From Rhizaria sp. SCN 62-66 (Eukaryota; Rhizaria, unplaced), in NCBI GenBank assembly GCA_001724265.1, contig MEDY01000138.1, positions 1 to 64,000 of the forward strand: DNA of 64,000 bases, in the 5' to 3' direction. The stretch's first letter is position 1, and every line of letters begins with the position of its first letter. The notes under the pieces are model-generated. The model was not told the DNA's origin, made no database searches, and saw nothing but the letters and a program-made list of their open reading frames with translations. Positions 23,596 through 34,013 of this stretch are shown here, piece by piece. Both the position numbers and the translations under genes were made by a program.

Positions 23596-24274
23596 ACGGG
23601 GGAAGACTTCTAAAGAGTGGAAGCAGAGCGAGATGTGATGATGTGAGCGAGGCCGATTTGAAGACAAGATTAAACGGGAAAGTTCGCCATATTTCCATGA
23701 ATAATTAATGCAGACGGACAGTAGTATTGATTGAATTTCCCGTAATATGTGTCTTTTACTCAGATGAAGGTACGAATATGACGAATATCTCACATTCCGA
23801 AAGCGCGTTTTGGTCCTCTTCTGGAGCCGGACGACGAGGACAAGCCTGCGATCCGGCCAAGTCTACGTCCCACGGTCACGGGAGGCCTAACTTCCTCTCC
23901 GACAAAGACAAAACAAGCAATTATAACAATCTAATCAAGTCTTAGTGCAAATAAAACCAATACATAATCGTACTAAATGTATTCTTATACCATAAAATCG
24001 TGCAATAAATACCTCAAACCTTACATATCCTTCTCATATCGACGCAAACATGGGACCGTGACGCTGCATACAACACTGATACATCCATTAAACCACTGCA
24101 TATCTCGCGCATATAAACTCCTATGACGTTATAGCTTGACCAGCGCACCAATAAATACCCCCTGTAGCACATACTCTACCCAGTCGCTATCTCGCTTGAT
24201 CTTCGGACACAGACACAGGACTCCATACAACTACAGTGTTTTAGCTGTTTAAACTCAAGTCTTACAAGTCACAC
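23596..24274. other. intergenic region between HARS and CTH genes
   Basis: About 680 bp between two minus-strand genes. It should hold the promoter of the cystathionine lyase gene and the 3' end of the HARS transcript. A copy of the second dispersed motif (AGGCCTAACTTCC) lies at 23884-23896, outside any gene. The rest is AT-rich with no supportable open frame. Confidence 0.45.
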
Positions 24275-24684
24275 TCAGTAGCGTCCAAGGACGCGCCACA
24301 CCTCATCCTCGACCTCTCCCAGCGGCACAGTTTTCTCAGTCCTGCCCCGCATGTCCTTGACGACCGCCAACCCGGCCCTGGCTTCGTTCTCCCCGACTAC
24401 CACGGCGACCGGTGCACGGGTTTCCGCGGCGCCCGCGGCGGCCAGCTGCGACCGCCAGGGCCGAGCGGGCGTCATCAACACCCTTAGGCCACCGGCGCCG
24501 CCGCCGCCGCGGGTGAGTACCCCCCTAAACGACGGCGGCGACAGATCCGCATCAGCGTCAGCGTCAGCGTCAGCATCGGCATCAGCCTCGTTGTGGGTAA
24601 GTACCCCCTTAGTCGAGCGGCGGAGGGTCTCTGAGAGGCGCAGCGCCACAGCAACCACGCTCGCACTGTTCACATTACTATTAG

Positions 24685-24722
<38 letters not shown>

Positions 24723-26911
24723 TTGTCGTTGTCATTGCTCGCAATGCTAAGAGAGTTCGTCAACGCAGCATAGTACTCAACCACCGGGCTCTCGGTGTTC
24801 ACCGCATTGTTAGCGCTGTTATTATTGTTCGTGATTGTGGTGGGCAGCGGCTGCGTCATCGTCACGATCACGACGTCGGCCTGGCTGGGGGCCTCGGGGG
24901 CCAAGCCCCGCTCCTCGAGCTGTAAGATAAGCCGCTCCAGCCCAGCCGCCCAGCCGATCGCCGCGAACGACGGGTCAAAGATCGCGCTCGCACTCGCCGT
25001 GTTGTTGCCGTTGCTGTTTTTGGGCTGTTTTGCTGGCGGGACAAAACGCGCGCTCAGCCCGTCGTATCGACCGCCCGACAGCACGGCGAGCCCTTTCATC
25101 GGCCCGTTGGCAACGACGAACTCGAAGGCTGTGTGGCAGTAGTAGTCAAGCCCGCGGAACAACAGCGGGTCAGGCACGAACGCGATGCCCAGAGCGCCGA
25201 GCGCGGCGGCGACGGCGCCGTGGCGGGCTAGAGAGAGCGGGGACAGAGGGAAGGCGGGGACGCCCAGGGGCGGCCAGGGCGGGGATGCCACCGGATCCAC
25301 AGTCTTTGCCGCAGCCTCAGCCATAGTCGCAGTCTCCGCAGGCTCAGAAGGCCGGAGTGAGGCGGGGCGCTCAGGGGAGAGGAAAATGGGGTCGATTTCG
25401 ATGCCCTCTTCCTGTTATGACAACATAAATAGGTAAATAAAGCAAATATACAAGTTAAGAATAGAGACACGATTTGTTGTTGTGAGAAGTAGATGTGTTT
25501 AAGTCGTAAAAGTAAAGTAATCTCACTGAGTCGAATAGCACAGTAACAGTTTACAATCAGACGTTGATGTTGCTGCGTGTCACGATGCGGGCGTACCTTG
25601 GCCTTCTCGAGCCCGAGGCACATGACGCGGTCACCGGGGGCCTTGCAGTCGAGGATGCGCAAAGGCGCCCCCGCCGCGAGGCGGGCCTTGGACTCGGCCG
25701 AGAGCAGCGACTCGTAGGGACGGAAATACTCGACCAAGATCTACGCGGTGCGATAGAAAACAAAAACAAAAACAAGATAAAAGTAGATATCCTCTAAGTG
25801 AGATTTAATGAAAAATCAAGTTAAATTTTTGTTAAGGTTGCATATGGCGGAGGTATCGTACCTTTTGGTAGTTGTCGCGGTCCTGGGCGTCGCCCAGACT
25901 GTTGAGCCTCAGCTCCACGGCGTCCGGGCCGAGTCCCAGCGCGTCTAGCCCGGCGCGCGCGGCGGCGATGGCAACGGCGTCCTCGGTCGGGTCGCTGGGA
26001 CCCACGGACTCGAGCCCGAACTGCGTGAACTGCCGTAGCCGCCCCGCCTGCGGCCGCTCGCGCCGGAACATAGGGCCGCAGTAGTAAAACCGGTCGGGGT
26101 ATCCCTCCAACGCCCCGTTACCACTGCCCCCGCCGTCATCCTTGTCTTTGGAGGCGGCGGAGGCCTTAGCAGACTTTCCGCTCAGGACAGCGCCGTCTTT
26201 GCTGCCATCCTTGGCGTTGTTGTTGCTCATTTGCGCCGTGATCTGGGCCAGCTCGTGCGCCTTGGCGCCGCGCTTGACCAAGGAACGCATGACCCCAGCG
26301 GTTCCCTCCGGCCGCAGCACCGTCAGCGTGCCGTGGTCGTCAAAGCAGTACGTCTGCTTCTGCACCACCTCGCTGTCGGCGCCCAGCGTCGCCGTGAACA
26401 CATCCGCGTGCTCCAAAACGGGCGACCTGACTTCTGATGTGAAGCCGTACTGGGCGATGGCGCGGGTAAGGGTGCGTTCGATGTGGCTGAACAGACGAGA
26501 CTGCGGGGGCATCACGTCGCGCAGGCCGCGCAGGGGCTGCGTGGGAGGCGTCTTGGCCGCTGCGGAGGGCTTGGGAGCGGGCTTAGCGGCAGCGGCAGCA
26601 TCTGAAGTCGTCACAGCGGCAGCAGTCGCAGAAGTCTTAGAGGTCTCAGCAGACGCGGTGGCGGAGGTCTTGCCTTTGGCACCGCTGCACTTCTCGGGGC
26701 ACTTGGGGGGCAGGTTGACAAAGCGGGCGGGCGCGGCAGTGACTCTGGGCAGTGCCACAGCAGCGGCCGTCGTCGCAGTGCCCGACAGAGCAAAGAGCTG
26801 CTTGGATGTCGCTGTGGCAGTGCGACGGGTGCTGCCGTTCAGCGCAGCGGCAGCGGAAAGTGCGCTGCGCGTGGCGCGGAAAGCAATGCGGGAGGTGGCG
26901 CGCGAGAGCAT
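24275..26911 (-). CDS. HARS: histidyl-tRNA synthetase, likely with mitochondrial presequence
   Basis: Three exons, 26911-25862, 25740-25597 and 25411-24275, all phase 0, give about 776 residues ending in TGA. It charges tRNA-His. After an N-terminal region come LRGLRDVMPPQSRLFSHIE, the ATP-site RPEGTAGVMR (about 199), motif 2 YYCGPMFRRERPQAGRLRQFTQFGLE (about 272-297), the histidine-specific LFRGLDYYCHTAFEF, and motif 3 AAIGWAAGLERLIL (about 550). A C-terminal anticodon-binding-like domain ends near VPLGEVEDEVWRVLGRY. The first 45 residues are rich in Arg, Ser and Ala and nearly free of acids, like a mitochondrial presequence. Ser/Asn and Ala/Asp runs interrupt the C-terminal half. A single gene could serve cytosol and mitochondrion through alternative starts, but this window cannot show that. 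Confidence 0.88.
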
Positions 26912-27552
26912 GGGCGTCCGCAGGTCCTGCTGCAGCTGCTGGGGGCGCAGAGAGAAGAAGTGGGGAGCAAGGGCTGGGCTGGCAAACTCCGGGGTTGCTG
27001 CGGTGCTCTGATGGCGAAATATAGAACATAACCAAACAGGAAGAAAGTATAATAAAGAGATATTATATTTTAGTATTTTTTAATGACCGGTAGCTAACCT
27101 ATTGTGGTATTGACGATCTCATGCACGAGATTGCCGCAATTCAAAGATGGTCTTGCTTTCATCTCATCGCCCCACGCCGCACTCCTCTGTCAACCTCACT
27201 TTGCACAAATTATAAGATATGCAGACATAGATTATAGCAACAGGAAACGAAATTAAAATGAATGACTCAATGTTGCATTTTTCATCTTTGGGTCAAGTTC
27301 TCATTAATGCACTCCAATTATTCCAGATAAAATGCATGCAAATGTGTCTAGTAGTAATCGTGACACAAGTACAAAAGTCGTTGTTTATCTTGACAAATCA
27401 AATCAAAACAGTGTAAAATCAATCTACTACATGATAGTCATACATATCTACCATATAACATAAGTTCAGATCCAAATTCTTTTTGTCTTCGTTAAATACC
27501 GTTTCCCAGTGCAAGTTCTGGTCTACACTTGCGAAGCGAAAAACTGCACTGT
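26912..27552. other. intergenic region between ARMC2-like and HARS genes
   Basis: About 640 bp, strongly AT-rich from 27040 onward. It should contain the HARS promoter and leader and the 3' end of the ARMC2-like transcript. A frame stays open upstream of the HARS ATG but contains no earlier in-frame ATG close by. No other gene is seen. Confidence 0.45.
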
Positions 27553-30500
27553 TCAGTCGTAGATCTCATCGTCCTCGTCGTCCTCAGGCTGCGCAACATA
27601 GAACAGCATGTTGTTCCCCTTGTCGTCCTTGCCGATGTGCGCTGTCGTCGTCCCGGGCCGGCCCAAAGTCACCGGCATGCCTCCAGTCGCCGTCGTCGCC
27701 GTCGTGGCCGTCGTGGCCGTCGGCGCACTTGCATTCGCACTTGCAGTGTTGGATGCGGTGCTTGCTGAGGCGGTGTGAAACGATGACTGTGGAGCAGTGG
27801 GAGCGGTTAGGACTTCCAGTGCACTGCTACCGTCGACGCTGGCGTTGTGGCCACTGGCGGTGGTGGACTGCTGATGCTGCGCCAGCTGCTGCAGCTTGTT
27901 AGTGACGTCTGCGACAACGCCAGCAGCAGCCTCCGCCGTCGCCGTCGCCGCCGCCACTGCCGCAGCCGCCGCCGCCGCAGCAGCAGCAGTAGCAGCGGTG
28001 GCGTCACTGTTGTCACTAGCGTTGGGAGCGCAAAGAGTGGCTAGGTGGCTAAGGGTGGCGAGAGAGGTACTTAGAGCCGGGGCAACGTCCTCAAAGGCAA
28101 TCTCAAGCGCGGCCGTTGTGATGGCGGCGGGCGCGCTGGCGAGCACTTCCTCGACGCTAAGGGCGCCCTTAGACTGGCTAAGGGGGTACTTAGACGAGGA
28201 AGCCGCAGGGATCGATGCGATGTTGGCAACGCTCTTCGTGGCGAGGTCGATAATAGTGATGATTTGCTGCATTTCAGTCGACATCAGCTCAATCAATTCA
28301 TAATCGACACCGTCGCTCTGGTCGTTCGCAAAGTGACTGTGGGCGTAGTCCGCAACTCCCAGCAGCTGCGCCGAGTGGCCTGACTGGGCCGAGAGCACGG
28401 CTCCAACCAGATCGTAGTCGTTCTCAATGAACGCCGACACGTCTAAGGGGGTGCTTACACTGGCGCTGGCGTTCCCGCCTGTGAGGGGGTACTTAGACTT
28501 GGAGGTCATGTTGAGGACGGCGCCCGCAGCAGCCGCAGTCGCCACATGGGACAGAGGCAGGTTCTGCTGCTGCTGTTGCTGCTGCTGTTGTTGCTCAGCC
28601 TCAGTCGCAGTTTCAGGGTTGTCGTTATCGTTGTGATGACTGTGCGAGTGCAAGTGGACGAACCCCGAGTGCCCGTGCGCAAGGATAAGACTAAACACGT
28701 GGTGTGTCTTGTTGGCAAAGGCCGCGGCCCTGAACTGGTCGCTGCGGCACAGGTTGCCCAGCGCGCGGCTCGCTTCGGTGAGCATCTCGGAGAGCAGCGG
28801 CGCGAGCGCCGCGTAAGTACTCTGCGCGATGTAAGTACCCTCTGCACCAGCCCCGGCCCCGCTATTGGCGGGGTACTTAGACCCCGGCCCCGGGTAAGTG
28901 GGGCTGGAGAGCAGGGTCGTTGCGGTGACCGTGAGCAGACGCAGCGGGGTCAGGTACGCCGAAGTTAAGCCGCCATCCTCGCTGGCGCCCCCCTTCGGGC
29001 CTGCAGTGGCGATGAGCAGCGGCAACGTCTGAATCTCCGCAGCAGCAGCAGCAGTTGTTGTGTGTGTTGTGGTGGTGTAGAATGAGAGGTTGCTGATACA
29101 GGCGACGGCGAACAAGGCCAACTCACCGTAATACCCCAAGCCACTACCACCACTGCCACTAGAGCTTGCTGTCGTCATCGTCGTCGTCGTCGTTGCAGTA
29201 GCAACGGTGGTGGTGAGGGCAGTCGCGGCGGCGGCGACGCCCGTGGCCGCCACGGCCGCGACCGCCGCCACGGCCCGCTTGAGCCCGGCGTCACTGGCCA
29301 AGAGCACGCCCACTGCGGGCTCCAGCGCGAGGTTGGCGATCAGGCGCAGCGCCTTGGCCACGCCGTCCGACCCCGCGCTGGCGGCTGAGGGGGCACTTAC
29401 GCTCGCACTGCTGTCGGCGGTCGAGGGCGGTGTAAGGGTGTCAACCCAGGCTGTAAGTAGCTTGCTCAAGTCTCGGCACAGCGCAGCGGCGCCGCCGACA
29501 GCCGCCACAAAGCCCTCCGCCACCGAGACGCCGCCGCTGCTGGCGTTGTCATTATCGTCGTTGTTGTTGACGGGGATAAGCGAGGCCGAGCCCAGGTGGT
29601 AGCAGACACGCGTCACAAGCAGCGCGTCTCTGGGCACAGCCGCCGCGGATTTAAAGCAAGCCGCCTGTCGCTTCGCGCTGTACGCCAGCAGCATGCCCCG
29701 CACCACGGGGTCCACGTCCGCGCCCGCGTCTAAGGGGGTACTTAGAGCGTAGGCCGCGGCGAACTCGTCGACCTTGCCGATGGCGCGGACGGCAGCGAAC
29801 CAATGCGCGGGCGCCTCGGGGACCGTGTCGACGCGTTGAGTACTTGAAGTCTGGCTGGTGGAGGAGCCAGAAGTAGGCCGCTGCTGTTGTTGTTGTTGTT
29901 GCTGTTTTGAAGTGGCAATGATGACGCGGCCGCCGGCGCGGGGCGCGCCCCCTCCACTTACAATCGTGGGCCCCTTAGACGGCGCCGACTCGCCCGCACT
30001 CGCGGCGTTGTTACCATTGCCATTGCTGTTGTTGTTGTTGTTGTTGTTGTTGGCGGCAGCGACGGCGGCGGCGGCGTCCGCGTCCGAGGCCGGCAGCACG
30101 CCTGCCGCGGCGTCGGCGGCGGCGGCGGCTGCGAGGGCGAACGCGGTGCGGGCGCGCAGCGAGAGGACCACGCCGGCAGCTGAAACGCGGGATTGGGGGG
30201 AATTTATGCGCGAGCGGTGAGATGGAGATGAAATTACAAATGAAATAGTGCTGCAGATTCATTGAAATGAAAGTTCATTTCAAAATTATATTAATTCAAT
30301 GTGATGCATTCAACCGAAGTTATAACGACACAGAACAAGAAAGTTGGTCGTCAGCGTTGATTCGTTTCATATTTCAATAATACCCAAACAAGTGATATAT
30401 TGCGTACCTGCGACTGCCAGCGCCGCCGCCTCGGCCCCAGTGCCGCCCGCGTTGGCGCTGAGAGCGTTGACGACCACACGACTCACGACCGTGCCAGTGC

Positions 30501-33264
30501 CAGAGCCAGAGCCAGAGCCAGCGCCAGAGCTGTTGTTGCTATTGCTAGCGGTGAGTGTGGTCAGGGCGCCGCAGGCCGCGGCGGTCAGTGAGCCGATCAG
30601 AGCGAGCGTCTGCGTCAGCAGCGGCAGCGGCTTGAGTTCGACGCCGCTCGTGTAAGTACCGTTCGTGTAAGAACTCCACAGCGTCGGGCTAATCACAAAG
30701 CCAGAGTTCTTGTTCTGAGAGCTGTTGTTGTTGCTATGGTTATACGTCGCCGCTGCGGAGCCGGTGACGGCGGCCAGAAGCCCCATGACATCCGGAGACA
30801 CGATCGCCGCGAACAGAGCTTTCCGGCCGCTGGCACTGGCACTGTGCGCACCCGCACTCGCACTCGCGCTCGCGCTCGCATTCACAACGGAATTAGCGTT
30901 GGCGCCCGCGTTGTTCAGCGAGAATGCGTGCTGCGAGAGCGTGCCGATGGTCCGGATCGAGCTGGTTACGGCGGTGCAGATGGCTCCCGAGGCGCTCGAC
31001 AGCGACATCAGCGGCGCCACACTAGCATCCCCGTCTAAGAGCGCGGGAGTACTTACATCGGGCCCGACGCTGTTCGACCGTGTAAGTGCGCGGGTAAGCG
31101 CCGGGAGGGTGAGCTGCGCCAGCGCGGCCGCCAGCGCGGCCAGGGGGCTGACTGTGGCGGCCGTGGCCGCAACCACGCTCTCAGACCGGGCCAACACCGA
31201 CGCCGACGCCGCCGCAGCAGCTGTCGCAGCCGCTGTCGCAGCATTGGTCTCGGCACTCGCACTGGCGCTTGCGCTGGCACTGGCGCTGGCGCTACTGGAC
31301 TGAGACTGAGACTGCTGTTGGAGGGCCGTCGTGAGCAAGATACGCATACGGCCGGCCGCCAGCGCGGCGAGCGAAAGCGGGGAACACGCGGGGGGCATAG
31401 GTACCTGTGAGTGACCGTGGGCATCACGCGTACTCACAGTCACGCTGGCATCAGCACTTAGAGGTGTGAGGAGCAGGGTAAGGGCCTCGACGCCCACGTC
31501 GACGCCGCTAGAGGCAGAGGTACTTACACTCGTTGTCGTGGCGGTTGTGGCCCAGGGGGCGAGCACCCTGAGCGCGAGCGCGCAGCCCCAGAGTAAGTAC
31601 CTCGCAGGCAGCACTAAGGGGGTCGTGTTAGGTGTACTGTGCGTATTCGCACCGTTGTTGTTGTTGTTGCTAGACGGAGGTGCAGGTGTTGTGGGGGCCA
31701 GGAGCGCGGCTAAGGGGGGCACGAGCGATGTAAGTACCCCCTTAGTCACGATCGGGGGCAGCACCGACAGCGACGGCAACACAGGCAGCTGCGGGGCCGG
31801 GGTACTTACAATCGCGCCCGCGCTACTTAGACTGAGCAGAGGCGCCTTGGTGTAAGGGACCAGGGCGTTGAGAGTCAAGATCAACCAGTCTAAGGGGCTA
31901 CTTGCTGCCGCACTCGCACTCGCCGTCGCAGTAGAAGGAGCAGCAGCAGGAGCAGCGGCGGCAGCAGCGGCGGCGGCGGCGGCGGCGGAAGCAACAACAG
32001 CACTCGCAGTCTCCGTCTCAGTCACGCTGCTGCTTGATGTGGCTGTGACCGTGTTAGAGCTCGCCAAGTGGTCCACCGCCACAGCCCTCCTCGCTGCAGA
32101 GCCGGGACGCACGGTACTTACACCAGGGGTAGTTACACCGGGGGTACTTACATCGCCTGCCGAGGCGGCGGCGGCGGTACCGGTGACGGCACGAGTGACC
32201 GTGCGCGCAGTGAGTTTGCGGCCGTAGTTGGGCGACGGCACAGCGCGGTGCAAAATTAAGCCGCGCGTCGAAGAAGTTAAGCCGCCACCCGATGTGACAG
32301 AGGTCTGGCCGCTGCCCCCATCGTCATCGTCATCATCTGTCGTGATGTTAGCATCATCGTCATCGTCGTCGTCATCGTTGTCGTTGTCGTTGGCATAGAT
32401 GCCCATGTCAGCATCGTTGGCGTCACTGATGAGCACTTCGCTGCCAACGGCGACGCTAGTGCTCGGCCGCGACCCGTACGCTGCGTGCCCACTCGCGCTC
32501 GCAGTCGCGCTGCCGCCGGCGCCGGCGCCGGCGCTGGCGCGGTCGAAGCTGGCGCTGACGCGGGGGGTGAAGGGACGGGACGGCCTGGCCAGCGACACCG
32601 CAGCAGCAGCGTGAACAGCATTCGCATTAGGATTAACAGCGTCGGTGCCGTCAGCGTTGGCGTTGAGCGGGGGCGGGTGCGGGGCGAAGCGGGCTCCAAC
32701 TCCGCTCCTGCTGTTGTTGTTGCTACCGCTGATGCTACTAGACGGGGCCATGGGGGGGCGGCTACTTACACTCGAGGTACTTACACCCGCGGCAGGGGTT
32801 CCAGTGTTGTTGATGTTGCTGTTCGGGGGCGAGGGGTACTTAGAGTACCCGCTACTTAGACTGCCCGTGAGTGCCGCCAGTGGCAGCGCCATGACGGGGC
32901 CGCCGGAACGCGAGGCGGCTAGACTTTGCAGCGGCGCGGCGGAAGAGGCGGCTTGACTTTGGCCCGGCATCGGGGCACGGCGCAACGAGCTGGGTAAGCC
33001 ACCGCCGCCGCCGCCGCCGCTGCCGACACTGAGGCTGCCGCTGCCCCCCAATCGGGGATATGCTCCCGAGCCAGAGCTAGAGCCAGAGCCAGAGCCGGAC
33101 AATTGCGCGCGTGCGGCCTGGATGGTGTCGCGGATTGTGGAGCGTGTGGACAGCATCGCGTCAGCACCAGTGACAGGAGCAGTGGAGGAGGAGGTGGGGG
33201 CAGAGGCGGAGTTCGAGCTGAGGCTGCCAGTGCCACCCAGAGTGGGGCGGGGGGGCTGCTGCAT
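27553..33264 (-). CDS. ARMC2-like armadillo-repeat protein
   Basis: Two exons, 33264-30408 and 30179-27553, joined in phase 1, give about 1,827 residues ending in TGA. The folded parts look like armadillo helices: RLIANLALEPAVGVLL, then FAVACISNLSFYTT, then EASRALGNLCRSDQFRAAAFA with HHVFSLILAHGHSGFV, then GAVLNMT. The order NLSFY...RxLGNL...VFSLIL...GAVLN matches the C-terminal armadillo array of ARMC2. A disordered N-terminal half carries IRDTIQAARAQL and RPFTPR, also ARMC2-like. In animals ARMC2 is needed for axonemal assembly, so a role in a flagellum is inferred. The rest is Ala/Ser/Thr/Asn low complexity. This gene has the densest set of TAAGTACC motifs, about 17 copies. A different armadillo family remains possible. 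Confidence 0.55.
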
Positions 33265-34013
33265 ACTCACGGCAGCAGTAGAGGCGCGGGAAAGCGGCGC
33301 AAACGCAGGAGATGCGCCAAGGTAGCAGGAGGCTGTTGTCGGGGTTGTTCCTCTGAGGGCGAGGTTCTATTGTCTGTCAGAGATAGAGAGAACGAGAGTT
33401 AGAGCTGTTGAGGATATGGGGCGAAGCGAGAGTAAGATAGAAAAAGATGAATATTAAGCGTGAGGTCGGCTTTGTAAGGATAAAGAGAAATAATGTAGCA
33501 ACAAAACAATAAGAAAAAAAGGGAAATCGTGTGGCATTTCTGTTAACGGAAACAGCGAGGCATCCCAGAGGCAAATAGCACCGCCCTCGTTTGAATCTCT
33601 CGGACACTCGCCCCCTCACCTTCCAACCGCACAGCGCATCACATTCACAGATTTAGGAGACACAGCAAATAAATCACGCAATTCCCGCCATAGTTAATTG
33701 CTATATTTCAACGTTACCCCTATCAACGGACTCCACACCCTTCCACGCTTCCTCAAAACTAAGCACGCACCAAACGGAAATGCTTTCGCTGTGGCGCAGT
33801 CGCACTACACCTGTTGACAAGACACACACTTTAAGAGAGTATAAGCACGTTTACTCACTTAACTCGCGCAAAAATGTCGACAAACTATAAATTATACTCT
33901 TTATTTACACAAATACCTCAACAATAACCCCCAAAAATCCACGCACATAGATATATATCATGCTTAAAAACAGAAACACAGAAAACACCTTAACTCAATC
34001 AACGCGCGCGCGC
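33265..34013. other. intergenic region between NSUN2-like and ARMC2-like genes
   Basis: About 750 bp between two minus-strand genes. The right end holds the AT-rich 3' flank of the NSUN2-like gene, and the left part should hold the ARMC2-like promoter. Nothing else can be supported. Confidence 0.45.

Noticed and set aside
28140-28200. CCCTTAG/CTAAGGG strings as interstitial telomeric repeats
   Set aside because: They are not tandem and do not match the TTAGGG register. They belong to the dispersed exonic motif.
8505-31745. GTAAGTACCCCCTTAG read as 16-base mini-introns (GT...AG), as known from some ciliates
   Set aside because: The string occurs equally in the reverse orientation within genes, is not a multiple of three, and its removal would shift long open frames. 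Real introns here are 121-251 bp with GTACGY donors.
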